This document shows positions 36,522 through 46,644 of a DNA stretch of 64,000 nt, in pieces. A model generated the notes under the pieces. The model was not told the DNA's origin and searched no databases. It was given only the letters and a program-made list of their open reading frames with translations. Both the position numbers and the translations under genes were made by a program. Each line of letters starts with the position of its first letter. Within the stretch, counting starts at the first letter, position 1. Source of the DNA: Bradyrhizobium sp. (GTDB lineage Bacteria; Pseudomonadota; Alphaproteobacteria; Rhizobiales; Xanthobacteraceae); NCBI RefSeq assembly GCF_004799445.1, contig NZ_SSNA01000055.1, positions 159,817-223,816 of the forward strand, given 5' to 3'.

Positions 36522-36635
36522 TCAGTAGTCGCTGGCGGGCCGGCCGGATGGCCGCCGCGAGGCGGGAACCGCCAGCACGACGACGCAAAGCGCAAGGATC
36601 GCAAGTCCCATGAATTCAAATACCAGCGCGTCCAC
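36522..36635 (-). CDS. 37-residue single-pass membrane protein
   Basis: GTG at 36635 is preceded by GGGGAG at about eight bases. The frame encodes a short acidic N-terminus, one hydrophobic segment (FMGLAILALCVVVLAVPA) and an Arg/Pro tail ending ASDY. This is a typical small inner-membrane protein. It lies between selO and rnd on the same strand, in a gap of about 400 bp that otherwise shows no gene. The function is unknown. Confidence 0.65.
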   Translation of the reverse strand: MDALVFEFMGLAILALCVVVLAVPASRRPSGRPASDY

Positions 36636-36748
36636 GGTAAAATCTCCCCAACAAACCGCTAGATTTGTCGGGAAGCCATTGACCGCTTGTTAATTTCTGA
36701 CCCTGGGTGCCGTCGCTTGCGCCCAATGTTCGACGGAAGGTTAACGAT

Positions 36749-38227
36749 TTACGTCCCGCAAAACGTCTGCAGCACGCGCTGGTGCGGCTCGGGCGCCTCG
36801 GCATACTCCGAAAGGGCCGGCTGGTCTTCGTAGGGCCGCGACAGCACCGTCAGAAGCTTTTCGAGCGGCGCGAAATCGTCGCGGGTGACCGCGGCCTGGA
36901 TGACCTCTTCGATCCGGTGGTTGCGGGGAATGAAGGCTGGATTGACCGCCCGCATCGCGGTCCGCCGCGCCGTCGCAGCCTGCGGCTCATCGCCGATCCG
37001 CGCTCGCCAGCGCACCGCCCATTCGTCATAGGCGGCGGGATCGGCGAACAATTGCTGTACCTCGTGATCGTTATCGGCACCGAGCGCGGCCTCGCCGAGA
37101 TGCCTGAACGTCAGCGTGAAGTCGGCCTGGTTTTTGGCCATGGCATCAAGCAGATCCTGCACCAGCGCCTCGTCGCCGTCGCGCGTCGTGAACAGACCGA
37201 TCTTGTCGCGCAGTCCCGCCTGATAGGCGGCGGTGAACTTTTCCGCGAACTCGCCGAGGATGGCCTGCGCCTGCTCGATCGCCTTGTCCTGCGCGTCGGC
37301 CAGCAGCGGCAGCAGGCATTCCGCAAGCCGCGTCAGGTTCCAGAGCGCAATCCGCGGCTGGTTGGCGTAGGCATAGCGGCCTTGCTCGTCGATGGAAGAG
37401 AACACCATCGCCGGATCGTAGGCATCCATGAACGCGCATGGACCGTAGTCGATGGTCTCGCCGGAGATCGAGGTGTTGTCGGTGTTCATGACGCCGTGGA
37501 TGAAGCCGACCAGCAGCCAGCGCGCCACCAGTTCCGCCTGCCGGGCGATGACCCCTTCCAGCAGCGCGTGATAGGGGCGCATCGCGCTCGCCGCTTGCGG
37601 GTAGTGCCGGGCAATCACGTGATCCGCCAGCCGCCGCACACCCTCGGTATCGCCGCGCGCCGCGAAATACTGGAACGTCCCGACCCGGATATGGCTGGAG
37701 GCGACGCGGGTCAGCACCGCCCCCGGCAGCGCGGTCTCGCGCATCACGTTCTCGCCGGTGACCACGGCGGCGAGCGATCGCGTGGTCGGAATCCCAAGTG
37801 CCGCCATCGCCTCGCTGACGATGTATTCGCGCAACACCGGGCCCAGCGCGGCGCGGCCATCGCCCCGGCGCGAAAATGGCGTCGGCCCTGAACCTTTGAG
37901 CTGGATATCGCGGCGGACCCCATCGGCGTCGATCACTTCACCGAGCAGGATGGCGCGGCCGTCGCCGAGCTGCGGCACGAAATGGCCGAACTGGTGGCCG
38001 GCATAGGCCATGGCGATCGGCTCCGCACCGTCGGGAATGCGCTGGCCAGCCAGGATTTCGGTCCCTTCCGGGCTATCGAGCCAGTCCGGATCGAGGCCGA
38101 GATGTTGCGCCAATGGCCGGTTCAATTTGATCAGCCGGGGTGAAGCGACCGGCGTCGGCGCAACACGCGCGAAAAAGCCGTCCGGCAGCGCCGCATAGGT
38201 ATTCTGGAAGGGGAAATGGACCGTCAT
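36749..38227 (-). CDS. selO: SelO-family protein (protein AMPylase-like pseudokinase)
   Basis: SelO proteins transfer AMP to Ser, Thr or Tyr of target proteins and have been linked to oxidative stress. The 492-residue protein has the signature segments [53 protein letters not shown] and [20 protein letters not shown]. The C-terminus ends FCGT, with the Cys at the position where eukaryotic SelO has selenocysteine. The ATG at 38227 ([16 protein letters not shown]) is preferred. Confidence 0.95.
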   Translation of the reverse strand: MTVHFPFQNTYAALPDGFFARVAPTPVASPRLIKLNRPLAQHLGLDPDWLDSPEGTEILAGQRIPDGAEPIAMAYAGHQFGHFVPQLGDGRAILLGEVIDADGVRRDIQLKGSGPTPFSRRGDGRAALGPVLREYIVSEAMAALGIPTTRSLAAVVTGENVMRETALPGAVLTRVASSHIRVGTFQYFAARGDTEGVRRLADHVIARHYPQAASAMRPYHALLEGVIARQAELVARWLLVGFIHGVMNTDNTSISGETIDYGPCAFMDAYDPAMVFSSIDEQGRYAYANQPRIALWNLTRLAECLLPLLADAQDKAIEQAQAILGEFAEKFTAAYQAGLRDKIGLFTTRDGDEALVQDLLDAMAKNQADFTLTFRHLGEAALGADNDHEVQQLFADPAAYDEWAVRWRARIGDEPQAATARRTAMRAVNPAFIPRNHRIEEVIQAAVTRDDFAPLEKLLTVLSRPYEDQPALSEYAEAPEPHQRVLQTFCGT

Positions 38228-38309
38228 GGCCTTCAAGATAGGCATGGGAGCCGGCTTTTTCGAGCCCAAAACGGCCGCGCGGTGTCTTACCACGTCATAA
38301 CCGCTTTAT

Positions 38310-38326
38310 CCCCTCATCCTGAGGGG
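38310..38326. repeat. Small palindrome cccctca-tcc-tgagggg
   Basis: A perfect 7-bp inverted repeat with a 3-base loop in the selO-aspS gap. Short cctcatcctgagg palindromes recur in bradyrhizobial intergenic DNA (my recollection, not checked). It could also act as a weak terminator, but no U-tract follows. Confidence 0.5.
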
Positions 38327-38358
38327 TCTGACCCAAAATGCAGGCTATGGTATTGGGC

Positions 38359-38438
38359 GTCATTCCGGGATGGTGCGCAGCACCAGACCCGGAATCTCGA
38401 GATTCCGGGTTCGATGCTTCGCATTGCCCCGGAATGAC
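38359..38438. repeat. 80-bp palindromic repeat upstream of aspS
   Basis: The outer arms gtcattccggg and cccggaatgac enclose the element, and at its centre lies a perfect 24-bp palindrome (38387-38410, centred on CTCGAG, arms acccggaatctc). It can form a cruciform in DNA or a long hairpin in RNA. It lies 140 bp before the aspS start, where it may be in the leader. The layout is typical of palindromic repeats dispersed in this genus. Confidence 0.8.
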
Positions 38439-38579
38439 TGTCTTAAAGGCCTTGTTTCCGCGGCTGACTGACGCCGTAGAGGTCGGTTGCCCGGCCGGTT
38501 CGCCTCGGGTAAACCCTCAGCCGCTTCGGACCGGCCTCTCGCCTTCCGATTCCCTCCGAATTGAACCCTTAAGGTCGCC

Positions 38580-40352
38580 ATGCATCGTTACCGGTCCCAC
38601 ACCTGCGGCGCGCTCCGCGACAGCGATATCGGCCAGAGCGTTCGTTTGTCCGGCTGGTGCCATCGTATCCGCGACCATGGCGGTGTGCTGTTTATCGACC
38701 TGCGCGACCATTACGGGCTGACGCAATGCGTCGCCGACCCGGATTCGCCGGCGTTCAAGGATGCCGAAAAGCTGCGCTCCGAATGGGTGGTGCGGATGGA
38801 CGGCAAGTTGCGCCGCCGTCCCGGCGGTACCGAGAATCCGGATCTGCCGACCGGGGCGGTCGAGCTTTACGTCAGCGAGATCGAGGTGCTGGGCCCGGCC
38901 GGCGAGCTGCCGCTGCCGGTGTTCGGTGAACAGGAATATCCTGAAGACATAAGGCTTAAGTTCCGTTTCCTCGACCTTCGCCGCGAGAAACTGCATCAGA
39001 ACATCATGACCCGCGGCGCGATCGTCGATTCCATGCGCAAGCGCATGAAAGAGCAGGGGTTCTTCGAATTCCAGACCCCGATTCTGACAGCCTCGTCGCC
39101 GGAGGGCGCGCGCGACTTCCTGGTGCCGTCGCGGATTCATCCGGGCAAGTTCTACGCGCTGCCGCAGGCGCCGCAGCAGTACAAGCAGCTCTTGATGATG
39201 TCCGGCTTCGACCGTTACTTCCAGATCGCGCCCTGTTTCCGCGACGAGGACCCGCGCGCCGACCGGCTGCCCGGTGAGTTCTACCAGCTCGATCTGGAAA
39301 TGAGCTTTGTCGAGCAGAACGATGTTTTCGCAGCCGTCGAGCCGGTCATCACGGGCGTGTTCGAGGAGTTTGCCAAGGGCAAGCCGGTGACCAAATCCTG
39401 GCCGCGGATCCCGTTCGCGGAAGCGTTGCGGAAATACGGATCCGACAAGCCGGATTTGCGCAATCCGATTCTGATGCAGGACGTCTCCGAGCACTTTCGC
39501 GGCTCCGGCTTCAAGGTGTTCGCGCGGATGCTGGAAGACCCGAAGAACCAGGTCTGGGCGATCCCCGGAGTCGGCGGAGGCTCACGCGCGTTCTGCGACC
39601 GGATGAACTCCTGGGCGCAGGGCGAAGGCCAGCCCGGGCTTGGCTACATCATGTGGCGCGAAGGCGGCGAGGGGGCCGGTCCGCTCGCCAACAACATCGG
39701 CCCGGAGCGCACCGCTGCGATCCGCGCAGCACTCGGATTGAAGGAAGGCGACGCCGCGTTCTTTGTTGCCGGCGACCCCGAAAAATTCTGGAAGTTTTCT
39801 GGTCTGGCGCGAACAAAGCTCGGCGAAGAGTTGAACCTGATCGACAAGGAACGGTTCGAGCTCGCCTGGATCGTCGACTTCCCGATGTACGAATACAACG
39901 AGGAAGACAAGAAAGTCGACTTCTCGCACAATCCGTTTTCGATGCCGCAGGGCGGCCTGGACGCGCTCAACGGGCAGGACCCGCTGACCATCAAGGCGTT
40001 CCAGTATGACATCACCTGCAACGGCTACGAGATTGCTTCGGGCGGCATCCGTAACCATCGGCCCGAAGCGATGGTGAAGGCCTTCGAGATCGCCGGCTAT
40101 GGCGAAAAGGACGTCGTCGAGCGTTTTGGCGGCATGTACCGCGCCTTCCAGTACGGCGCGCCGCCGCATGGCGGCATGGCGGCCGGGGTCGATCGCATCG
40201 TCATGCTGTTATGCGGCACGACGAACCTGCGTGAAATCTCGCTATTCCCGATGAACCAGCAGGCCATGGATCTGCTGATGGGCGCACCGTCGGAGGCGAC
40301 CACGAAGCAACTGCGCGAGCTGCACATCCGGACCAATCTGCCGGCCAAGTAG
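38580..40352 (+). CDS. aspS: Aspartyl-tRNA synthetase
   Basis: Class II synthetase charging tRNA-Asp, 590 residues. The order is an N-terminal OB-fold anticodon-binding domain ([20 protein letters not shown]), class II motif 1 ([18 protein letters not shown]), motif 2 ([16 protein letters not shown]), the bacterial GAD insertion, and motif 3 ([16 protein letters not shown]). His33 in the RDHGG motif is the residue seen in non-discriminating AspRS that also charge tRNA-Asn, which would need GatCAB elsewhere. Confidence 0.97.
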   Translation: MHRYRSHTCGALRDSDIGQSVRLSGWCHRIRDHGGVLFIDLRDHYGLTQCVADPDSPAFKDAEKLRSEWVVRMDGKLRRRPGGTENPDLPTGAVELYVSEIEVLGPAGELPLPVFGEQEYPEDIRLKFRFLDLRREKLHQNIMTRGAIVDSMRKRMKEQGFFEFQTPILTASSPEGARDFLVPSRIHPGKFYALPQAPQQYKQLLMMSGFDRYFQIAPCFRDEDPRADRLPGEFYQLDLEMSFVEQNDVFAAVEPVITGVFEEFAKGKPVTKSWPRIPFAEALRKYGSDKPDLRNPILMQDVSEHFRGSGFKVFARMLEDPKNQVWAIPGVGGGSRAFCDRMNSWAQGEGQPGLGYIMWREGGEGAGPLANNIGPERTAAIRAALGLKEGDAAFFVAGDPEKFWKFSGLARTKLGEELNLIDKERFELAWIVDFPMYEYNEEDKKVDFSHNPFSMPQGGLDALNGQDPLTIKAFQYDITCNGYEIASGGIRNHRPEAMVKAFEIAGYGEKDVVERFGGMYRAFQYGAPPHGGMAAGVDRIVMLLCGTTNLREISLFPMNQQAMDLLMGAPSEATTKQLRELHIRTNLPAK

Positions 40353-40598
40353 TTCGGCGGCGACGACGAGGCGCCGACTTGTTGCTGCCTTTGGGACCCA
40401 TGCGCGCGACTCATGACAGGCGTGAGATTGGCTTGACCGATGCCGTGTATTTGCGCCTGCAAACAATTCCGCGCGATAGCGGAAATGACGCAAGATGCGA
40501 AATACCCGCCGCGAGCGGATGCCTTCCGCTTTGCTTCCGAACTCGGACATTGCCCGACGCATCCGGCGCTTCGTCTTTGCGCCAAACCCGGACATGCA

Positions 40599-41918
40599 CT
40601 AGGTGCTCGCTGCAAATAAGTCCCATCGGCCCGGGACGCCCTTAAGCTCGTAAGATCCACGTTCGGAAAATTGCAGACCCGCACCGGCCACAAGGTCGGT
40701 TACCACCCGTGATACGAGGACCTCGCTAGATTGGCACTGCGACATGACGCGGGCCGCTACGTGCACTGCGATGCCACCGATGTCACTGCCCCGAACTTCA
40801 ATCTCCCCAGTGTGAAGCCCAGCTCGCAGCGGTATTCCAATTTGATTGGCGGCCGACCCGAATGCCAGCGCGCATCGCACGGCACGACCGGGTCCATCGA
40901 AAGTTGCGAGAATGCCGTCACCGGTTGTCTTGATCAAAGCCCCACGATGCTTCTTGACGACCTGCTTCGCAAGTTCGTCGTGCTTGTCAAGCAATCGACG
41001 CCATGCCTGATCGCCCATTGTCGCTGCGGAGCGCGTTGAATCGACGATGTCGGTAAACAGAACCGTGGCCAGGACCCGCTCAAGTTCAGTCGATGAACTT
41101 TCGCGATGCCCGGTGACGAATTCTTCGATATCGCCCAGCAACGCTTCGGTATCGCCGGTCCAGTAAGCGTGATCATCGCCTGGATATTCGATGAATTTGG
41201 CATTGGGAATCCGTGCCGCCAGATCGCGGCCGGCCTCGATTGGAACGCGCACGTCTGCAGAACGATGTAGCACAAGTGTCGGAACCTGCACGGCCGGAAG
41301 TATTGATCTGATGTCGATTTGAGCGTTCAACAACGCGATCGCTCTGACCGCGCCCGGACTAGCTGAGAGCCGTTCCAGCTTGGCGAACTGGCTTAAAGCG
41401 TCTTGATTTGCCGCCTGGCTGGGGATCACGGTCTTCATAATCTCGCCCGTGCCCCAGGCCTTCACGGTCCGCGCAACTCTTTCTTCCAGATCATTCGACA
41501 GAAACGTTGGAAAAGCAAAGCCGCCGAAGAGAATGAGTTGCATCACGCGCTCAGGATACGTCGCGGCGAACAACACGCTCATCGCGGAGCCTTCCGAGAA
41601 TCCTACGATCACCGCCCGTTGTGAACCTATCTCATCCATAACGGCGCGAACGTCATCCATGCGCTGCTCGAGTGACGGCGCGCCTGAAATTCGGTCGGAT
41701 AATCCTTGGCCTCGTTTGTCAAACGTGACGACGCGGGCAAAAGTCGAAAGACGGCGCAAGAATGCCGTATACCCCGCCAGCTCATGCGTGAACTCGACAT
41801 GTGAAATGAAACCGGGGACCATGACAATATCTAGGGGTCCCGTGCCCATCACCTGATAGGCGATGTTGACGTCGCCGCTGAGCGCGTAACGCGTTTCTGG
41901 TAGAGCGATTTCGCTCAT
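40599..41918 (-). CDS. Alpha/beta hydrolase fused to class III adenylate/guanylate cyclase
   Basis: The 439-residue protein has two domains. Residues 8-270 form an alpha/beta hydrolase with nucleophile Ser108 (GFSEGSA), Asp222 (RSADVRVP) and His250 (GDDHAYW). Residues 280-435 form a class III nucleotide cyclase with metal aspartates 290 (LFTDIVDST) and 334 (TTGDGILATFDG). No signal peptide or membrane segment is seen, so it is cytoplasmic. Many such fusions occur in Bradyrhizobium. The hydrolase may sense a ligand that controls the cyclase. The upstream region shares a 65-bp repeat with the next gene. Confidence 0.9.
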   Translation of the reverse strand: MSEIALPETRYALSGDVNIAYQVMGTGPLDIVMVPGFISHVEFTHELAGYTAFLRRLSTFARVVTFDKRGQGLSDRISGAPSLEQRMDDVRAVMDEIGSQRAVIVGFSEGSAMSVLFAATYPERVMQLILFGGFAFPTFLSNDLEERVARTVKAWGTGEIMKTVIPSQAANQDALSQFAKLERLSASPGAVRAIALLNAQIDIRSILPAVQVPTLVLHRSADVRVPIEAGRDLAARIPNAKFIEYPGDDHAYWTGDTEALLGDIEEFVTGHRESSSTELERVLATVLFTDIVDSTRSAATMGDQAWRRLLDKHDELAKQVVKKHRGALIKTTGDGILATFDGPGRAVRCALAFGSAANQIGIPLRAGLHTGEIEVRGSDIGGIAVHVAARVMSQCQSSEVLVSRVVTDLVAGAGLQFSERGSYELKGVPGRWDLFAAST

Positions 41919-42000
41919 CGGACGTTTCTCTCTAAATTAGAAACGTAACCTTATTCGCGCTGGAGCGACATGATCAAGTCTGACCGCCGGGGGAAGTCGT

Positions 42001-42065
42001 CATTCGCGTCGTTCAGACCGTGGGCCAGTCATTTCCGGTCTAGCCCGATCAACGGACATCATCAG
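42001..42065. repeat. 65-bp direct repeat, left copy
   Basis: Bases 42001-42065 match 43234-43298 at 61 of 65 positions, without gaps. The copy lies 83 bp upstream of the hydrolase-cyclase start. Both copies have the same orientation relative to the minus-strand gene that follows. It may be a duplicated upstream regulatory segment or a dispersed repeat. Confidence 0.85.
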
Positions 42066-42127
42066 ACCGGCCCCGTTGGTCCGGTTGGTGCCCAATAGCG
42101 GACTCATGCACCGCAGCAACAGCGTGG

Positions 42128-43120
42128 CTAATCAATTACCTCGTCAGCGGCGGCGAGCAGCGACGGCGGCAGATCAAGCCCGAGCGACTTGGCGGTCTTG
42201 AGGTTAACCACCAGCTCGAACTTGACTGGCGCCTGGACGGGAAGCTCGCTCGGTTTCGAGCCTTTGAGAATGCGGTCGGCGTACACCGCCGCACGTCGGT
42301 ACTCATCGACGATATAAGGGCCGTAGGAGATCAGGCCGCCGATTTCAGTAAATGAGCGGGACCAATAAATGGCAGGGACATGGTAGCGAGCAGCTAGCGC
42401 AATAATCTCCGCACGATGCTGGATAGTGAAGGCGTCCGGTATCACGACGAGGCCACTACCTGGCTGTTGTGCCTCTGTGGCAATGAGGGATTCGAGGCTC
42501 GGCATGTCCTTAACGGGTGCGATAATCGCCTCCGCGCGCGCGGCGGCAGCGGCGGACCTGAATGGGTCCAGATAACCTTCAACGAACGTCGCCGTTGGCG
42601 GATTGAACAATAACGCGACCCGCGCGAGCCGCGGCGCAATCTCCTTGAGCAGCTCCACCCACTTGCCACCCAGCGACGTCACGATGGGGGTGAAACCAGT
42701 CGCGTTGCCAGCTGGCCGCGGCAGGCTCTCGACGAAACCGCTGCCGACAGGATCGGCGACAATCACGAAAACAATGGGAAGCGTACGCGTCTGTTGGAGC
42801 ATGGCCGCGGTAGCGGGGGTGCTGCTCGTCAGAATGAGGTCGGGTTGAAGCGCGACGAGTTCCTTCGCGAATCGTTTCATTACCTCGACGTCAGCCGCCG
42901 CCCAGCGAATCTCGATCTGGCTATTGCGGCCCTCCACCCATCCGAGCTTCGCAAGCTCCTCCCGAAACGCCGCGACCGACGACTGCCCTTCTTGGTCGCT
43001 TTCGGCGGAGAACGTCAGGACGCCGATCCGGCGCACCCGTTCGGTTCGCTGCGCGCGAGCCGCAAGCGGCCACGTTGCCGCCGTGCCGCCGAGAAGCGTA
43101 ATGAACTCGCGCCGCCTCAT
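42128..43120 (-). CDS. ABC transporter substrate-binding protein (ABC_sub_bind family)
   Basis: The 330-residue exported protein has a twin-arginine-like N-terminus (MRRREFITLLGGTAATWPLA, cleaved after AARAQ). A two-lobe ABC_sub_bind domain follows (VRRIGVLTFSAESDQ, AFREELAKLGWVEGRN, DLILTSSTPATAAM, GGLISYGPYIVDEYRRAA). No permease or ATPase gene is nearby, so it is an orphan, as is common for this family in Bradyrhizobium. The ligand is unknown. It is bracketed by the two 65-bp direct repeats. Confidence 0.88.
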   Translation of the reverse strand: MRRREFITLLGGTAATWPLAARAQRTERVRRIGVLTFSAESDQEGQSSVAAFREELAKLGWVEGRNSQIEIRWAAADVEVMKRFAKELVALQPDLILTSSTPATAAMLQQTRTLPIVFVIVADPVGSGFVESLPRPAGNATGFTPIVTSLGGKWVELLKEIAPRLARVALLFNPPTATFVEGYLDPFRSAAAAARAEAIIAPVKDMPSLESLIATEAQQPGSGLVVIPDAFTIQHRAEIIALAARYHVPAIYWSRSFTEIGGLISYGPYIVDEYRRAAVYADRILKGSKPSELPVQAPVKFELVVNLKTAKSLGLDLPPSLLAAADEVID

Positions 43121-43233
43121 GTTCGCCCTCTGCTCACGCGAACGGCATCTTACTCGTTTAATTGAGCTTCACGGAAGGCCTAAAGCGGCTGCGCATGTGG
43201 TTGCTGAGGAGGCAACCGATATCCGCTTCGGAT

Positions 43234-43298
43234 CATTCGCGTCGTTCTGACCGAGGGCCAGTCACTTCCGGTCTACCCCGATCAACGGACATCATCAG
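43234..43298. repeat. 65-bp direct repeat, right copy
   Basis: Second copy of the 42001-42065 repeat, 4 mismatches in 65 bp, lying 114 bp upstream of the substrate-binding protein gene. Together the pair brackets about 1.17 kb containing that gene. Confidence 0.85.
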
Positions 43299-44197
43299 CT
43301 CGTAGGGTGGATCGTCATCTGCCGTTATGAATCGACAAGATGGCGCGTTACGCCTTCGGCGACAGGCAACTCCCGCATGCACGCCATGCTTAAAATGCCC
43401 GTCGTGCCAATCTGCCGCACGCATCAGCGCTTGCCGCGTCGGGCAAATCGGAACGATCTTCTCGCGCATCCCGCCTCGATGAAGAGGGACGTACGCGCGG
43501 TCGTCACGACACGTGAGGCGGGGATGCGATGGACGCGGAGGGCACGTCAGACGAACGTGAGACGAACGTGGCTTGCGCGGACGGCGAAGTCGTATGGTCC
43601 TGGCCTCCCGACGCTGAGGTCAAGTTGGCGATGATGCTTCGCATCACGCTTGCGACGGGGGCAAGAAAGCCCGGTCCCCGGGGAGAGTACGAAGGAAACC
43701 GTTAAAACCATCGCGCAGGGAATGCCGGTTGATCCGGCCGAACCTGTGGTGACTGCCGCCTGCTTTTTTTGTTGCAGGCGGGCCATGGGTGAGGTCGTCA
43801 CCCGGCATTCCCTGCGCCCTCTTCGTTTGTCGAGGGCCACGTTATTGGCAGCACCCGGGCGCGAACGCGTCGCGGGATCGCGGAGATGTGTTCACCTCAA
43901 GGTAGCACGAGGGCTTGAGGGCGCGGCCCGGCCTGATTCGGCGAGCTTGGCAGTTACCCTCAAGGTCGGTTCAGATTGCCGTTAGGCCATGGCTATTGTC
44001 ACAATCCTGGCCAAGTGCTGCGGGCAGGGGGTCTCCAGCGGGCCACGATCAATACCCCCTGGAGCTGTTGACGTGTGCCGTTTCAGATGTTGCGCGAAGG
44101 CACCTGTGCGTGCTTCACATGCAACCTCCATCCGCCGGAAAACTGGCCCCGAGCCTGACGAAATCGAGGTTTCCCGGCCGGAAACGCTGGAGCATCT
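43299..44197. other. Gene-free 0.9-kb region before maeB
   Basis: I see no convincing gene here. Open frames exist on both strands but have low-complexity Arg/Thr-rich translations and no ribosome-binding sites. The region holds an exact 11-bp tandem repeat (43549-43570) and a series of hairpins to 43817, described separately. The last 200 bp before maeB presumably contain its promoter, which I could not identify. Confidence 0.6.
43549..43817. repeat. Structured non-coding element with nested hairpins
   Basis: Successive stems are visible. First comes an exact tandem agacgaacgtg x2 (43549-43570). TGATGC-ttc-GCATCA follows at 43632-43646 and CCCGG-tcc-CCGGG at 43670-43682. Then a perfect 16-bp outer stem, gcgcagggaatgccgg (43713-43728) and ccggcattccctgcgc (43802-43817), encloses an 8-bp stem ccgcctgc/gcaggcgg (43756-43763, 43774-43781) with a T7 loop. 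The strand of transcription is unknown. It could be a structured RNA or a mobile palindromic element. I recall similar sequence in other bradyrhizobia but cannot check it. Confidence 0.7.
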
Positions 44198-46507
44198 ATG
44201 ACATCCCATTCTGAAGATCTTGATTCCGCGGCGCTCGCCTATCACCGGCTGCCGCGGCCGGGTAAGCTCGAAATTCAGGCGATCAAGCCGCTCGCCAACC
44301 AGCGCGATCTCGCGCTCGCCTATACGCCGGGCGTTGCCGCCGCCTGCATGGCGATATCTGCCGATCCCGCCGAGGCCGCGTCGCTGACGATCCGCGCCAA
44401 TCTGGTCGCTGTGGTTTCCAACGGCACCGCGGTACTCGGCCTTGGCAATATCGGCCCGCTGGCGTCGAAGCCGGTGATGGAGGGCAAGGCGGTTCTGTTC
44501 AAGAAATTCGCCGGCATCGATGTGTTCGATATTGAAATCGCCGCCGACACCGTCGAGCGCGTGGTCGAGACCGTGGCGGCGCTGGAGCCGACCTTCGGCG
44601 GCATCAACCTGGAGGACATCAAGGGCCCGGAGTGCTTCGAGATCGAGGCGCAACTCAAGGCGCGCATGAAAATTCCGGTGTTTCACGACGACCAGCACGG
44701 CACCGCCATCATCGTCGGCGCCGCGATCACCAATGCGCTGCTGCTAAACGGCAAGAAGCTCGCGGACGTCAAGATCGTCGCCTCCGGTGCCGGTGCCGCG
44801 GCGATCGCCTGCCTCAATCTCTTGGTTTCGCTGGGCGCGCAGCGCAAGAATATCTGGGTTTGCGATATCGACGGCGTGGTGCACGAGGGCCGCAACACGC
44901 TGATGGATCGCTGGAAAGCAGTCTATGCGCAGAAGACCGACAAGCGCGTGCTGGCCGATGTGATCGGCGGCGCCGATATCTTTCTCGGCCTTTCCGCTCC
45001 CAATGTGCTGAAGCCGGAAATGATCAAGCAGATGGCGGACAAGCCGCTGGTGATGGCGCTCGCCAATCCGACGCCGGAGATCATGCCGGATGAGGCCCGA
45101 AAGGCGCGGCCCGATGCGATGATCTGCACCGGCAGAAGCGACTTTCCCAATCAGGTCAACAACGTTCTGTGCTTTCCGTTCATCTTTCGGGGTGCGCTCG
45201 ACGTCGGCGCCACCGCGATCAACGAGGACATGAAGCATGCCGCGGTGGAAGCGATCGCGCAGCTCGCGCGCGATCCGCCGTCGGACGCGATCGCGCCCGG
45301 CTTTGACAGCGGCGAATCCCAGGGGTTTGGCCCGGGCTCGCTGATCCCGAGCCCGTTCGATCCGCGGCTGATCCTGCGCATTGCGCCCGCGGTCGCCAAG
45401 GCGGCCATGGCGTCGGGGGTTGCCACCCGGCCGATCGCCAGTTTCGAGGATTACGCGGCCCAACTCGAGCGTTTTGCGTTCCGCTCCGGGCTGGTCATGA
45501 AGCCGATGTTTGCCAAGGCGAAGACCCAGCCGGTCCGCGTGATCTATGCCGAAGGCGAAGATGAGCGGGTCCTGCATGCGACGCAGGTCGTTCTGGAGGA
45601 AAAACTGGCGCGGCCGATCCTGGTCGGGCGTCCGTCGGTGGTCGAAGCGCGGATCAAAAGGTTTGGTCTGGCCATCAAGGCCGGCCGTGATTTCGATCTC
45701 GTCAATCCCGAGGACGATCCGCGCTACCGGTCCTATGTCCAGTCCTATATCGATGTCGCCGGCCGGCACGGCGTGACCCCCGACGCCGCGCGCACCGTGG
45801 TGCGGACCAACGCAACCGTGATTGCTGCGCTCGCGGTGGTGCGCGGTGAGGCCGACGCCATGATCTGCGGCGTCGAGGGCCGCTATATGAGCCATCTGCG
45901 TCACGTCCGCGAGATCGTCGGCTTTCTGCCCGGCGTGAGCGATTTCGCGGCGCTTGCGCTGATGATCACCAGCAAGGGCGCCTATTTCATTGCCGATACC
46001 CAGGTGCGGCCGAACCCGAGCGCCGAGGAGCTTGCGGAAATGGCGGCGCTGGCGGCGATCCATGTCCAGCGCTTCAACATCAAGCCAAAAATCGCGTTTG
46101 TGTCACATTCCGATTTCGGCAGTTATGATACCGAATCCTCCCGCAAAATGCGCCGCGCCACGGCGCTGTTGAAGCAGAACCATCCCGAAATCGAGGCCGA
46201 TGGCGAGATGCAGGGCGATACCGCGCTGTCGGAGGCGGCGCGGAAGATGATCCTGCCTCACTCGAAGCTGGAGGGCGAGGCCAATATCCTGATCATGCCG
46301 AACCTCGACACCGCCAACGTCGCCTATCAGATGATCAAGGCGCTGGCCGACGCGCTGCCGGTCGGGCCCATTCTGATTGGCCCGTCGCGGCCCGCTCATA
46401 TTCTGACCCCCTCGGTGACCGCGCGCGGCATCCTCAACATGACCGCGGTTGCCGCCGTCGAAGCCCAGGAGCGGGCGGGCCGCCGGCAACCGTCGCTGTT
46501 TGGCTAG
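44198..46507 (+). CDS. maeB: NADP-dependent malic enzyme with phosphotransacetylase-like domain
   Basis: Converts malate to pyruvate and CO2. The 769-residue protein has an N-terminal malic enzyme domain (residues 1-430; [51 protein letters not shown], and the NADP-binding [16 protein letters not shown]). A C-terminal phosphotransacetylase-related domain of about 320 residues ([19 protein letters not shown]) follows, which in this family is thought to be regulatory rather than catalytic. GGAG precedes the ATG. Rhizobia often carry two malic enzymes; this is the MaeB-like architecture. Confidence 0.95.
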   Translation: MTSHSEDLDSAALAYHRLPRPGKLEIQAIKPLANQRDLALAYTPGVAAACMAISADPAEAASLTIRANLVAVVSNGTAVLGLGNIGPLASKPVMEGKAVLFKKFAGIDVFDIEIAADTVERVVETVAALEPTFGGINLEDIKGPECFEIEAQLKARMKIPVFHDDQHGTAIIVGAAITNALLLNGKKLADVKIVASGAGAAAIACLNLLVSLGAQRKNIWVCDIDGVVHEGRNTLMDRWKAVYAQKTDKRVLADVIGGADIFLGLSAPNVLKPEMIKQMADKPLVMALANPTPEIMPDEARKARPDAMICTGRSDFPNQVNNVLCFPFIFRGALDVGATAINEDMKHAAVEAIAQLARDPPSDAIAPGFDSGESQGFGPGSLIPSPFDPRLILRIAPAVAKAAMASGVATRPIASFEDYAAQLERFAFRSGLVMKPMFAKAKTQPVRVIYAEGEDERVLHATQVVLEEKLARPILVGRPSVVEARIKRFGLAIKAGRDFDLVNPEDDPRYRSYVQSYIDVAGRHGVTPDAARTVVRTNATVIAALAVVRGEADAMICGVEGRYMSHLRHVREIVGFLPGVSDFAALALMITSKGAYFIADTQVRPNPSAEELAEMAALAAIHVQRFNIKPKIAFVSHSDFGSYDTESSRKMRRATALLKQNHPEIEADGEMQGDTALSEAARKMILPHSKLEGEANILIMPNLDTANVAYQMIKALADALPVGPILIGPSRPAHILTPSVTARGILNMTAVAAVEAQERAGRRQPSLFG

Positions 46508-46524
46508 CCGGATGGAATCGGGCA

Positions 46525-46549
46525 CCGGTTGGCGATGGCAGCCAACCGG
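46525..46549 (+). terminator. Probable maeB terminator hairpin
   Basis: A 9-bp inverted repeat, ccggttggc (46525-46533) and gccaaccgg (46541-46549), has a 7-base loop. It lies 18 bp after the maeB stop and is followed by the moderately T-rich gaatcgatttgactgttt. Confidence 0.6.
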
Positions 46550-46644
46550 GAATCGATTTGACTGTTTGAAAAGCCGGAGCGGAACCCCCATAATCGTCCC
46601 GCCGTCCAGCCAACCCGCGGTTGCAGCATTCAGTGAGGCCGACC

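Noticed and set aside
40242..40595. Minus-strand frame between aspS and the cyclase gene
   Set aside because: It overlaps the 3' end of aspS, is Arg-rich, lacks a ribosome-binding site and contains degenerate atgtccg-type repeats; no family resemblance.
42128..43120. Complete ABC importer locus
   Set aside because: Only the substrate-binding protein is present; no ATPase or permease gene lies within reach in the window.
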